Positions 11,176-22,200 of a stretch of DNA of 64,000 bases are shown here, one piece after another. Every line of letters starts with the position of its first letter. Within the stretch, counting starts at the first letter, position 1. The translations under genes and the position numbers were made by a program. Where the stretch lies: NCBI RefSeq assembly GCF_945859685.1, contig NC_079148.1, positions 47,999,946 to 48,063,945 on the forward strand. The letters are read 5' to 3'. This DNA comes from Eupeodes corollae (taxonomy: Eukaryota; Arthropoda; Insecta; Diptera; Syrphidae). Below the pieces are notes generated by a model. The model was not told the DNA's origin and made no database searches. It worked only from the letters and a program-made list of their open reading frames with translations.

Positions 11176-11701
11176 CTTTTGGACCTCTATGATAAAAATT
11201 TCAAAAGATATGGGCACAATTTGAAAAAAAAATCTATTTTTTTTTAGATTCTAAAAAGTGTTTTAACCATTGTTCCAAAAAATGAGAGTCGTAAAATGTA
11301 TATTTTAAAAGATATTGCCTCCAAATTTTTTTTTTCAAAAATGCAATATACATCTCCCAATTTTTTTTTGTTTTTGTTTTAAGCCTTCATTTTAATAAAA
11401 CGTGATTAAGCACATGCACCAACCAAAACTTGGCTTATAACCTATTATTTACGCTGATTTTCGATATTTCTCGATTTTATAAAAAAATATTTTAGCCTCC
11501 CCTTTTCAAAAATCAAAAATTAAAAAAGTGTTCCCAGTCAAACCATACTTCTCCCAGCTCGTATCCAAACTTCGTCCAAAACCATAAACAAATAAAGCTG
11601 AAGGCGCACAAAAACGAAACAAATAATATTTACCCTCCCTAGTGCCCCCCTCGAAATATTTAAAAATTTTAAGCCAAAGCTGTATTCTTTCAGCAAAGGC
11701 C

Positions 11702-11899
11702 AAAATGTCTTTAAGATTCCGACTCTATGAAATTAATAATGATTAAGCCTACATTCAAAAAAAAACCCAACCCCCCCTTTACAAACTCATACATTTAAAA
11801 AATATTTTTATATTCATAATCACTCACATCAAATTGTTTCAAAGTTTCATTCAAATATGTTCAAAAATAAAGATATTAAGTCCAAATAAAACTTAACAG
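11702..11899 (+). repeat. left copy of long direct repeat flanking LINE A
   Basis: Starts at AAAATGTCTTTAAGATTCCG and ends at TAAAACTTAACAG. It is repeated at 15567-15753 with a few substitutions and one indel of about 10 bp (a CCCCCCC-containing tract present only here). Sequence unique to LINE A begins directly after it. It reads as a very long target-site duplication, or a local duplication. Confidence 0.85.
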
Positions 11900-12435
11900 A
11901 TTTTATAGATTTAGATTAAGATTCATTTATTTAACACAGTTTTGACATTTTGTTTTGTTACAATTTTTAAATGAATGAAATGACAATGGCGAAATTTGCC
12001 GTCTGTCGGAGGGACCTATATAATAGTATCTACTAGGTTCATATATGTAACTTAAATATTCTAAATAAATTCCGTAATAATAAGTCTTCTATAATTTAGA
12101 GCTTAATTGCAGTATTTATATTGCTTCCCAATTCGGTCCATAACTTCTCTCCCTTCCCTCCATCCCTCACAGTCATATTATCTCAATCGATGTAGACATT
12201 GCGTACGGTTCTTTTTATTGCTATGCAGTGTATATATGGATTGAGTTGATGTGTCTTCGGATAGATTAGTACATGTGATATCTAGTTAACCAGGGGCGGA
12301 TCGATATGCAGATTTTCACTAAGGCATAACACTAGTGAAAGTCTGTTGTTGAAAAGTTCAAATTGGATTCTAGTTATTACATTTACTATAGGTAATTGTC
12401 CGAATTTGTTGTTTTACAAGTTTTTATACATTAAA

Positions 12436-13119
12436 ATGTTGAGTGAATTCAGGGTGGACTTTAGTAACATTCGTGGTTTAAGAAAGAATTCCTATGCCAC
12501 ATATGTCCACATTGCGTCAAACAGGCCAGCTGTTTTGGCATTGAGTGAAACTCAAATAGGTGAAGATTCCGATCATTCGGAATTCAATCTAAATGGGTAT
12601 AACTTAGTGCCATTATTTTTTCCTCATCATGGACTAGCCGTATATATAAGAAATGATGTTGCATACCAACTCCAGCCACAATATGGTTTGTGCACTAACA
12701 CAAACTTTAACTTCATGTGGTTAAAATTCACGGTAAATAAACACATCATTCACACTTGTTTTTTATATCGAAGTCCAAACCTGGACAGAAATTCAACTTT
12801 TAACGAATTTGATGCTCTGTCTGACTCCATTCAAAGAATTGTTGCCCATTATCCTCACACTGAAATAGTCATTGCGGGCGATTTCAATGTACACAATTCA
12901 TCTTGGCTTCATTATTCTGGTCAGTCAACACCGGAAGGAAGGTATGTTGAGATCTATGCTGAGTTAAATCAATTAACCCAGCTTGTCGATGAGCCAACTC
13001 GAATCCCTGACGTTGCAGGTCAATCCGCCAACACCCTAGACTTGTTTCTTACCTCTGACCCTAATAAATACACAATTAGTGTATTACCGCCTCTAGGCAC
13101 GTCGAAAAAACCCAGTTAA
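12436..13119 (+). pseudogene. LINE A endonuclease domain
   Basis: The open frame (extending upstream to 12346, with a likely start at the ATG of MLSEFRVDF, 12436) encodes an exonuclease-endonuclease-phosphatase fold used to nick target DNA. Visible blocks are FSNIRGLRKN (metal-binding N-terminus), LALSETQIG with the catalytic glutamate, a YRSPN block, IVIAGDFNVHNSSWLH with the catalytic Asp/Asn pair, and ANTLDLFLTSDP. The final SDH-type histidine block is not seen, because the frame is lost near 13119. After that, fragments such as WLYKKANWDGL and NSWFDVSFR continue toward the RT in other frames. Confidence 0.8.
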
Positions 13120-13442
13120 AGAAAAAACTCCTATGAGTACCGTTTGGCTATATAAGAAAGCCAACTGGGACGGTCTCAATGAATTCTTCAGGAACTGGTC
13201 ACTATGCTAGTGACGTGGATTCCAGCGCAGATATGGTTACAAATTTAATTCTTTGTGGAATGAGAAATTTTATCCCGAACAGGGTAAAATCTATCAAACC
13301 CAAAGAAAACTCATGGTTTGATGTAAGTTTTCGTTGTTACAAAGCCAACCCGACTGAGGAAAACCGGAATTAGTTCAAACAAGCTAGAAAGACATGTAAT
13401 GGTCATATTCGTCGAACCAAATTTTTGCATGATCAGAAATTA

Positions 13443-13757
13443 TAATAATAAATAATAAATGGGGTGGCGCGACAGTCCGTTGAGAACCAAGGCCTAGTGA
13501 CTTACAACTCTCAACCATTCCTGTGTGCTAGTAATGTTGTCAGGAATGGAGGGGACCTACAGTTTATATGCCGACTCCGAACGGCTAATTTTGAGAAAGC
13601 ACTTTTTCATGACAATAGTTACTCTTGGAGAATTTGTCAATTCCACGCAAGAGGCAGTACCCGTGAAAAGACTTTAGATGGCATAGGCAGGGATCGAACC
13701 CAAGACCTCTAGCATGACAGTCCAACGCACTAACCATCATGCCACGGGTACCACAGA
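13443..13757 (-). mobile_element. tRNA-derived SINE inserted in LINE A, with target duplication
   Basis: On the minus strand it starts GGTACCCGTGGCATGATGG, with an A-box-like TGGCATGATGGTTAGTGCG and a B-box GGTTCGATCCC (minus strand of 13690-13700). It then runs through the shared SINE body to GGACTGTCGCGCCACCCC and an ATT-rich tail. The 11-bp direct repeat ATCAGAAATTA flanks it exactly (13432-13442 and 13758-13768). The LINE copy at 28.1 kb has no insert at the same point, so the empty site is visible. Its 3' end resembles the 3' end of the RTE element at 40.3 kb. Confidence 0.9.
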
Positions 13758-13791
13758 ATCAGAAATTAAGGCAAAAAATACTACAATGTCC

Positions 13792-15486
13792 CAAAGGTAG
13801 TAAAAATTTCTGGTCATTTGTAAAAAACGTACGAAACACCACGTCATCCTCGGTTCCAACGCTCCCTATGTAAGCTCGATTGATAAAGCCAATTTGCTTG
13901 CAGCACAGTTGGCTGTTAATTCGACGCTACCGGTGTCATGAGTCCTCATGTTCTTGAGAGCGTAAATGATTCAATGGGACGAATCTTCTTTCGCACTCGT
14001 GCAGTTGCAAGAGTACTGAAAGATCTTGACATACACAAATCCGCTGGCCCGGATAGTATCTCCCCAATTGTTCTGAAGAGGTGTTCTTCATCGCTGGCAA
14101 AACCACTGCGTAAACTTTTCCATCTTTCCTACTCTACAGGGCTCTTTCCGAGTGGATGGAAAATAGCATTTGTCCAGCCTGTCTCTAAAAAAGGCGAATC
14201 CTCCTCTCCCTCTAAATATCGTCCATTAGCACTCACGTCCCATTTTCCAAGGTCATGGAAACGCTGATTAATTATCAGCTTAAGAAATATCTTGAAGAAC
14301 GGAAGCTTCTTAATGACCGGCAATACGGCTTTCGTAGCAATAGGTCCACTGGTGATCTCATGGTTTATCTCACCGAACAGTGGAACAAATCTTTACATCG
14401 TTTTGGAGAAAGTAAGATTATTGCACTTGATATTTCAAAAGCATTTGATAGAGTTTGGCACTAAGCTCTCTTATCGAAAATGCGTGCTTTTGGTATTGAT
14501 GAATCTTTTCTTCGTTTGATTAGAAATTAACTTTCTAACCGTTCAATACAAGTTGTACTGGATGGTTACAAGTCTGAAATTCATAAAATAAATGCTGGTG
14601 TTCCCCAGGGCTCCGTTTTGTCTCCCACACTCTTTCTTATATTCATAAATGATCTTATGTCTGCCACTTCTAATCCATTAACCTGTTTCGCCGACGACAG
14701 TACCCTCAGCTTCTCATACTCGTTTATAGATTCACATCCTTGTCCTTCGGATGTGGAACTTCAACGGCAGCGTATGATAAGCTCATTAAATTCTGATCTT
14801 GACAGCATTGTCCAATGGGGAATCAAAAACCGTGTAGAATTTAATGCTTCGAAAACTCAATGCTGTCTCCTGTCGTTAAAGCGTAACATACCCCCGATGC
14901 CACTATCTATGAGTGGCACTTGCATCCAAGAAACTAATCAACTGTCAGTACTTGGTATGTGTATCACAGATCACCTTTTATGGAACGATCATATATATAA
15001 TATTGCCAAAAATGCTGCCAGGTGCCTAGGATTTCTCCGACGGTGCAAGAAATTTTTCACCTCTTCTGATCTGGCTGTAATTTACAAAGCCTTCATCCGT
15101 CCAAAGCTTGAATATAATTCGCATATCTGGGCAGGTGCCCCCAAAACAAGTTTAAATCTCTTGGATAGAATACAAAAAAGGGCTTTAAAAATGATAGGCG
15201 ATAGAACTATAATTGAAACATTTACATCGCTAGAACACCGCCGCAATGTTTCATGCCTTTCGTTGTTTTATCCGTGCCGTAATACTCGCACTTCCAGGAA
15301 TGCTCATCAGTTTACCCTTGAGCTCAATTTCGGGCGTACTGTCAAGTATAGAGATTCTTTCTTAAGCCGCACATCGAGAATGTGGAATGCTTTAGCCAAC
15401 TCTGTTTTTCCCTCCCATTTTGATGTTCAGAACTTTAAGACCAATGTGCACCAGTATTTCCTTTTTAATCCTTCCCTATTTTCCTA
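13792..15486 (+). pseudogene. LINE A reverse transcriptase
   Basis: Frame-disrupted RT. The blocks are, in order: KSAGPDSISPIVLKR, SGWKIAFVQPV, ETLINYQLKKYLEERK, RQYGFRSNRSTGDLMV, IIALDISKAFDRVW, NAGVPQGSVLSPTLFLIF, the active site CFADDSTLSF, LSVLGMCITDHLLWNDH, and the C-terminal FIRPKLEYNSHIWAGAPK. Breaks include a frameshift near 14255, a TAA near 14462 and an in-frame loss near 15275. There a segment of about 60 bp, present at 29630-29690 (YFYKQCSVELASCIPPLKRF), is missing. The last 289 residues (14618-15487) are open. Non-functional as it stands. Confidence 0.85.
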
Positions 15487-15566
15487 ATGCTCGCACTGTG
15501 TTTAAATATAAACATATAAAGGGTACTAATAACCCCTTGAGTGCCTGCAAATTAAAAAAAAAAAAA

Positions 15567-15753
15567 AAAATGTCTTTAAGATTCCGACTCTATGAAATTA
15601 ATAATGATTAAGCCTACATTCAAAAAAAAACCCATACAAACTCATACATTTAAAAATATTTTTATATCCTTAATCACTCACATCAAATTGTTTCAAAGTT
15701 TCATTCAAATATGTTCAAAAATAAAGATATTAAGTCCAAATAAAACTTAACAG
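15567..15753 (+). repeat. right copy of long direct repeat flanking LINE A
   Basis: It begins immediately after the LINE A poly(A) and matches 11702-11899 up to TAAAACTTAACAG, after which the sequences differ (TGTACTACTC here). See the findings for the interpretation as a long target-site duplication. Confidence 0.85.
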
Positions 15754-16085
15754 TGTACTACTCTGTTAAACATATTCTGGCCCCCCTTTTCTGAAATTTA
15801 AAATTTCAAAACTTGTTCCCAATTGTTCCGGGGCTCTTCTAAATTGTTGCAGATATTCGTTTCTTAATATTGATTTTTAGTATCTGTATTTGGATACCCA
15901 AATTCAAGACATCTTAATCCTTTAAGAAAGTATTGTTTAATTTGTGCTACAGAAAAATAAAATGACTTTGTCAATCAATGTTATTTATTATGTGTAACTG
16001 TACCTACCATTGAAATAAATAAGTTATGTAGATTTCTAAAGATAAGTTTTTTGTATTAAACAAATGTAACTCTTCATATTTCCAG

Positions 16086-16222
16086 TTTTAACTGTTTTAA
16101 CAACTTCAATCAAATACAACGAATACGTAACAGACAAAGGAAAAAATATTTCAATACCTTGTGACGCAAATGGATCTATCATGTGGATCAAAGAGAACGG
16201 AAACAATTCTCGAGTGATACAG
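16086..16222 (+). CDS. Ig gene exon: first half of Ig domain
   Basis: Acceptor tttccag before 16086, donor CAG|gtaagt after 16222. The exon starts two bases into a codon (phase 1 entry) and ends in phase 0. It reads from LTVLTTSIKYNE to a block with ISIPCDANGSIMWIK, the first cysteine and the core tryptophan of an Ig fold. NIS and NGS/NNS sites suggest N-glycosylation. Confidence 0.75.
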
Positions 16223-19200
16223 GTAAGTTCCAGTACTTAGTTGTGCCTGAAAAAATATCCTTGCTAAAAGCATTTTTTTTCTTTTCTTTGTTATTATTTT
16301 TAAAAACGGCGTATATTTCTTAAATTCATTACATGTTAACATACAATATAAATACGAGAAGGCTACAGTGCAAGTGTCCAAGTGCCCTTTTCCATCAAGG
16401 ACAAGTACTAACACTTGATGATTTCTTAAGAAACATGCATCTCAAAATGCCAAATATACTCCTACCCTACATAAAGTTTATATTGCATGCCGTCTTAGCT
16501 AAAATGGATATTTCAATGTTGTTATGAACATGAACTTCACAAAGTTCTTCACAGTAAAAATTGAAATAAAAAGTAAAAGTACCTAGATACAGTATCTCAT
16601 GTGAATATGGGATAGGAATAATGTCTATCTTAAAAAATATGTCGATTGAAAACTTCCATTTGAATACTCTTCTACTCTTATATAAATGGTCCCTTTAAAA
16701 AACGGTAACTTTATCAATTACTACTGATATTTTATGTTTTTATTATTTATAAAATAAACAGTAATAAAATGGGACAGAAATAAAATCAATTAAATATATT
16801 GCATATGTGCGCACAACGTACATAAATACATTAAGTCCAACCACCATTCTATCTTAATGGATGTACATACGTAATGTAATGTACAAATATCACACGTACA
16901 GTTGTAAATATACCATAAAATTTAAAGTGATGAGCAAATAAACGCAAAATATGATATCCATAAAATATCTACACAGCTTGTTTCAAGATTAGAAATACCT
17001 CAACCTAATGCGTAGATTCTTTAACACGACTAAAGGATAATACATCCCTTGGCCACGGTTGCCGATTTTATTCCACTCATTGCAAATTGAACAAAACCAA
17101 AATTATTTTGACGTTTGATACGCCCATAAAGATACAGCATCGTTAAACGCAACTTTTCAATTGTCAAATATGATTATCAGAGCCTTACGTGTTTGTGAGT
17201 TGTGAGAAATAGTTTTTGGAGGCTTCTGGGTGCTGTGTTTTAGTGTTGCAAAGGAAACGTCAAATTTGTTAGAAAATGACTGACACATTTCTTGTTACAG
17301 CTACACAGTGATCACCTGTCAAATCAAACTAGTTGATTTTAACTGTCATTTATTAAATATCAGTAGTTCATGCCTTAATGAAAATAAAAACCAAGTATAG
17401 AGACTTCCATTTGATTGTTTCGTTTGTGATTACAAAGTTTACACGCTCTTTTAAAAATAAAACAGTCTTAAATTGGGAAGCACCCCAAAGTTCCCTCGAA
17501 ACTCCTACAAAATGCCCTAAACAGGCTAACTAAATGGACTAAGCAATGTGGATTGAACGTCAACCCACACAAAACAGAATTAATACTCTTTTCGAGAAGA
17601 TATAAAATTCCTCAGATTAGCCCACCCAAGATTAGAGGAATACCATTGAGCTAAATATTTGGGCATCATTTTAGACAAAAAACTAAATTGGAAGGCAAAT
17701 ATTGATGAAAGAGTCAAAAAGGCTACTGTAGCGCTTTTTACTTATAAAAAGGCCATAGGGTCAAAATGGGGCTTCTCCCCAAAAATAACCCACTGGCTAT
17801 ACACTTCGGTAATCAGGCCGATACTCATTTATGGAGCCGTCGTATGGTGGACCGCACTGGACAAGATGGTAAATCTAAATAAGCTCATCAAAGTCCAGCT
17901 GTCAGCAGGTATGTGCATCACAGGAGCACTTCGCTCAACACCAACCGCAGCACTGGAAGTGCTTTTAAACCTAACACCACTTGACATCTTCTCTAAAAAG
18001 GTGGCTGCCAACTCAGGTGTAAGGCTTAGAGCCACCTCTCAATGGACCAGTAACAATACTGGACATACTACTATTCTAGACTATTTCAGATCTATCCCAG
18101 GTCGCTTAGACTATACCACCCCAAAAATGGTATTTGGTAAAAGATTCCATGTGTCTATCCCTTCAAGATCCTCCTGGGAAGAAGAGGGACCCCTGGAAGA
18201 CGATGCGGTACACTTCTATACTGACGTTGGAAGTGGTATCTTTTCAGAACAACTGAATCTCAGTCTATCCTATAGACTTCCCAATCAATGTAGTGTATTC
18301 CAGGCAGAATTAATGGCGATTAAAGAAGTACTATCCTGGCTCAAAGAAAACGTTATATCTTGTAAGGATATACGAATCTTCTCAGACAGCCAAGCCGCTC
18401 TTAAATCTCTCGCGTCTGTCTTCACAAACTCTCAAATAGTCTACGATTGTCAATCATCTCTGAATGAGATGACGGAACAGTTTAACATTCACCTCATTTG
18501 GACGCCGGGCCACAGAGACATTCCGGGAAATTGCAAAGCCGATGAGCTCGCCAAAAACGGAACACTTCTGCCTTATATTAGACAAAAACATAACATAGGA
18601 ACACCACTTGCTACATGCAAATATCTTCTCAAGCAATATGCTCTAGAAACAATAAATGCTAGATGGTCACAAAGTACCACCTGCCTAGCAACCAAGCAAA
18701 TATGGCCAAGTATTGACTTAAAACGCTCAAAAGGCTTGATATCACTGAGCAGACAAAGTATAAGCTCTACAATTGAAGTAATAACGGGACACTGCCTCAT
18801 AGGAAGACATGCTCTTAGGCTAGGGGTCTACACAAATGACTTCTGTAGAAGCTGCATGGACGAGGAGGAAGAGGAAACGGTCCAACACCTTCTTTGTACA
18901 TGTCCAGCACTCTCCATTAGAAAGAATTACTCTCTCGGTAATCCCTTTTTCCATAACACCAGTGAATTGTGCAACGATTGACACAAACGTCTCTCTAACT
19001 TTATTAAAAGTACAAAATGGTTTGTTTAAGTTTATTACTCTCCCATCAGTAACCTCATTAGTGGTATCACAATGGACCCTTGAGGTCTACGTGCGTCAAT
19101 GACATCTGGATAGCCACTCCAACCTAACCTAACCTAAATTTCAAAATGTATGCAAAGCTTTTTTTATAGTTGCAGAACTTTGAAATGAAAAAAAAACAAA

Positions 19201-22200
19201 GGTATTTTTTCAAATTTACATGAACTTTAAATATGACTTCTGTTATATAACCGCAAATAATGACTTCTACTCATGATTTTTAAAACAAATTTGCAAAATT
19301 TTGGCAAACCAAATTTAAAATAAATAACTTGACAGCCGACAAAATGGCCACCAGTTAAAATAGTGTTACCAACTTAAAGTTCTATACCTTTTATAAAATT
19401 ATATTAAATTTAAGTCATATCATGCAAATAAATAATTTATTTATAATAATTTATTATCTAGACAGGTAAAATTCTTGTTCTCACAAACGTTTCGGAAAAT
19501 GACAGAGGCCTTTATATATGCTTAACATCCGTATTGAACGAATCCGAAAATTCCGATGATGATGACGATAATAATTCCAAAAATAATGAGAAGCCTTTTA
19601 TAAGTGTTGTCCATACTAATAACAATGTTACTTATGTAACATCAACGTCACCATTACCTTCACCGTCACCATCACTGTCACCATCTCTATCACCGTTACC
19701 ATCACTGTCAACGTTACCGTTACCGTCACAGTCACCGAATACCTCCACTTCAATACTAACACCTACAACGACTTCAATTCTTGAACATTCAGAAACAACA
19801 AAAAATCTAACCCACATCGAAGAAGAATTCCAAGCCTACCTTAAAGCTAACTTAAGTGTTCGGACAACTCCCGGGCCAGTTTCTCAACTTTATTTCAAAG
19901 CCTCAACTATTCTTGGATTTCTCATTTGGAGATTTAATAAAAGTAACTCCGGTGGATATCCGGTACGAAGTTTTACTTCTGAATTTCGAAATATTTCCTA
20001 TAAGGATAATGAGAATCGAAATCACGAACATGAATGGACTCGTATGGATCCCATCAATATAGCCCCAAACGTCGTAAGTATAACTGAGAGAGATATTTTT
20101 ATTTCTGTAATTTAGAAATCAATTTTCTTAGCTTGCATAATATTGTATTTGTACATAAACTATTTAACTATACAAATACGTTTTTTATTGTTTGATTTAG
20201 TTTTAAAGAAAACAAAATATTATTAATATTGGAAACAAATAATTTGTGTGTCGTTGAAATGTAGTTTGGAGATTATAGTTTGAAATGTTTCATAGTCAGG
20301 GTTACTAAACTTCTTGCATTTTAATGTTGACATTTCTTATATAGTATCTATTTTTTGATATTAGTTTAATTAGATTTTAGTGATGTATAGTATGGTATAA
20401 CTCAAAAATGGTATGGTATAACATTTGAAAATGGGCTTCTTCCTTTTTGTATCCAAGGTTATGCGGATTGATTTAAGAATTTTTGGTTGTTTGGTTATTC
20501 ACATTAGAGCGTCCAACAACCGACGAATAAATAAATAGGATTTTAAACAATTTATTTAAATTCTGTGCACATATTAAACAAAACTGTCGTTTTAGTTAGT
20601 TTTATTGACAAAATAAGCGACATTTAAGAAAACAAATTATTTGGCGCTGATTGCAATCTGTTTGTTGCGAACTGTCAAACTGAATTCATGTTCCACATAC
20701 GATCCACACTTCAGCCAACAAAATTTTCCCTCGCGTCATAAACATTTTAATTCCGGTCTTTGTTGTGGACCTATAACAACGAATGTAAATATGTTGGTCG
20801 TTTGTAGCTCTCATGTGAAGAATCCTTTACTACAAAAAAATTAAAACCTATTTAGAGAAGGATTATACAAATGCTAAAAGACGTTAAAACTAAAAATCGA
20901 AGCTGAAACGAGAAAATTACCTCATAAATGGCCTGGCACATGAAAGCGAATAACGAATGAACGAATGGACGAACAAAAGTGATTTTACACATTTCAAAAA
21001 GTCAATTTCAAACAAATAAATATATATGTTGTCCCGCTGCAGCAGCGCTTTATGGTTGAAACACAAACACGCTTTAGCTTCGGCTTCGCCTGACGTTTAC
21101 GAGTTCAGCCATAGGAATTCAATGCATGCTATCACAATGAAGCTTCGACCTCACGTTTCGTTTGACAATCGTAAGGAAAAGAACGTAATGTAACGTAATA
21201 TGACTCCAAACGGAAGCTCTAGAAGCTCATCAGCTATAAAAAAATGTCAACAAACAAAATATTTGCTCTTTGGAGGGATGAAATAATAGAAATGTCATTC
21301 AAAGCAACCTCGAAGCAGGCCTAACGTAACGCAGACGAAGCCGAAGCTGAAGCGTGTATCTGTTTGAGCCATTAACTCCTCCTGGAGCATAGGGCACCAA
21401 CAAGATCCTTCCACCTATCCCGATTCACCGCAACTGACCTCAGCTGTGGCCACGATTGAATACCTTGAGACCTAGCCTCCTTCAAAACTGATGACCTCCA
21501 TGTTGTCTTTGGTCTATCAACAAGTCAATTACCGTGGGAATTCCATTTGACGGATTGTTTTGCTATATTGTCGTCAGGTTTCCTCAGTGTGTGGTCTATC
21601 CAACTCCATTTCCTTTGCATGATGTCTACGTCCAATTTTTTCTGTCCGGTCCTATTCCACAGCTCAACGTAGGATATGGTTTGCGGCCACCGGATCTTCA
21701 GAATAGAGCGCTGTTAACGAAAACTTGTAGTCTGCTCGAGATGTTGGGCAGAGCGTTTCCATGTTTCAGAAGCATTTAACAGCACTGATTTGGCGTTGGA
21801 TTCGAAGAGTTTCAACTTGGTGCTTAGCGATATTGCTAGAGTTCCACACATGAGAAAGGATTCCAAATGCACTACAGGCTTTGTTATGGCACCCTGCCTT
21901 AGAATAACTTGTATGCTTTGGCCCGTGGTCATTACTTTGGTATTATTTGTGTTAATCAAAAATACATTTAAATTATAAGAAACTAATTGAAACTATTGTT
22001 AGGATAATAAAATTTGCATTTTGTACAAACAGTTTGGTAGTAACGAATTGCAGTGTGGTTGGTACGAACTGTCAAACTCTATTTGCGTTCCACATACCAT
22101 CCACACTGCAACGATTAAATTGTTCGCGCTCAACTTAACCTCAAAATGAAACCACTCTTGTTTTGTTCTTGTGTAAAAGATCATTTTTGAGGAAAATATA

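Larger units (their letters stand above)
11900..15566 (+). mobile_element. near full-length LINE A (APE endonuclease plus RT), SINE inserted
   Basis: A 5' untranslated stretch of about 535 bp (11900-12435) is followed by an apurinic-type endonuclease (12436-13119), a degraded linker (13120-13430), an inserted antisense SINE (13443-13757) and reverse transcriptase (13792-15486). The 3' end has a small hairpin and a 17-nt A tail. Direct repeats of about 190 bp flank it exactly at the 5' boundary and at the A tail. No gag-like ORF1 was seen before the endonuclease. The clade is uncertain (Jockey/CR1 group). At least three further copies occur in the window (4375-5533, 28077-29980 and, diverged, 48525-48970). 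Confidence 0.85.

Noticed and set aside
12290..12310. CCAGGGGCGGATCGAT as a second hAT terminus
   Set aside because: Resembles the hAT-like end at 52039, but there is no G-run, partner terminus or duplication; it lies in the LINE A 5' region.
13685..13745. tRNA gene on the minus strand (A- and B-box present)
   Set aside because: The boxes belong to the head of a SINE with its own target duplication; there is no full cloverleaf.
19116..19136. Telomeric repeat tract or chromosome end
   Set aside because: Only three CCTAA units, placed exactly at a LINE 3' end inside an intron.
19632..19817. Antisense ORF rich in D-G-N repeats
   Set aside because: Shadow of the Pro/Ser-coding hexamer repeat of the Ig gene exon, which has splice sites and domain context on the + strand.
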